7,157 nt of DNA from Bacteroidota bacterium (lineage in GTDB: Bacteria; Bacteroidota; Ignavibacteria; UBA10030; UBA6906), in NCBI GenBank assembly GCA_017860555.1, contig JAGDMJ010000165.1:1-7157 (forward strand), written 5' to 3'. A model generated the notes under the pieces. It was not told the DNA's origin. It ran no database searches and saw only the letters and a program-made list of their open reading frames with translations. Below are positions 7,131 through 7,157 of this stretch, piece after piece (the stretch's first letter is position 1; each line of letters begins with the position of its first letter). A program made the translations under genes and the position numbers.

Positions 7131-7157
7131 AATGAGCAAGTCGAAGAACAAGAATCC

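Noticed and set aside
7122..7151. N-terminal extension of the dockerin protein to a TTG at 7151
   Set aside because: The ATG at 7121 has a GGAGG just upstream and begins a normal signal peptide; the extension would put ten residues before it.

Overview
All four genes in this window lie on the minus strand and read from the right edge towards the left. They form what looks like one operon that ends at a strong intrinsic terminator. I see no credible plus-strand gene. The base composition is moderately GC-rich. One protein carries a C-terminal type IX secretion (T9SS) sorting domain with the classic NYPNPFNPST motif, and another ends in a surface-protein module common in the Bacteroidota/Ignavibacteriota/FCB bacteria. 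The source is therefore probably a free-living FCB-group bacterium, perhaps from Ignavibacteria or a nearby lineage. That placement is inferred from motifs, not from a marker gene.

Layout in order of transcription. (1) 7121-3561 encodes a 1186-residue exported multidomain protein. It has three concanavalin-like domains (two of them duplicates), two fibronectin-III-like domains and one Ig-like domain. It ends in an FCB surface module followed by a duplicated dockerin-like calcium-binding motif. (2) After 39 bases, 3521-2667 encodes a 284-residue exported protein with a cohesin-like domain and a T9SS type A sorting domain. (3) After 31 bases, which are bridged by a 12-codon mini-ORF, 2635-1403 encodes a zinc-finger SAM methyltransferase resembling the sugar C-methyltransferases. 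(4) Overlapping it by one base (TGATG), 1403-216 encodes a second, paralogous methyltransferase. An intrinsic terminator sits at 133-174. Bases 1-132 hold no gene that I can support. The promoter is not visible because the first gene starts 36 bases from the right edge.

How the genes may work together. A dockerin-bearing protein and a cohesin-bearing protein lie side by side, and only the cohesin protein has a T9SS sorting signal. This suggests a two-part surface assembly in which the cohesin protein is the anchored partner and the large carbohydrate-binding-like protein docks onto it. The two methyltransferases probably modify a nucleotide-linked sugar, possibly for a surface glycan or a glycan on the exported proteins. 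This functional link is inferred from synteny only.
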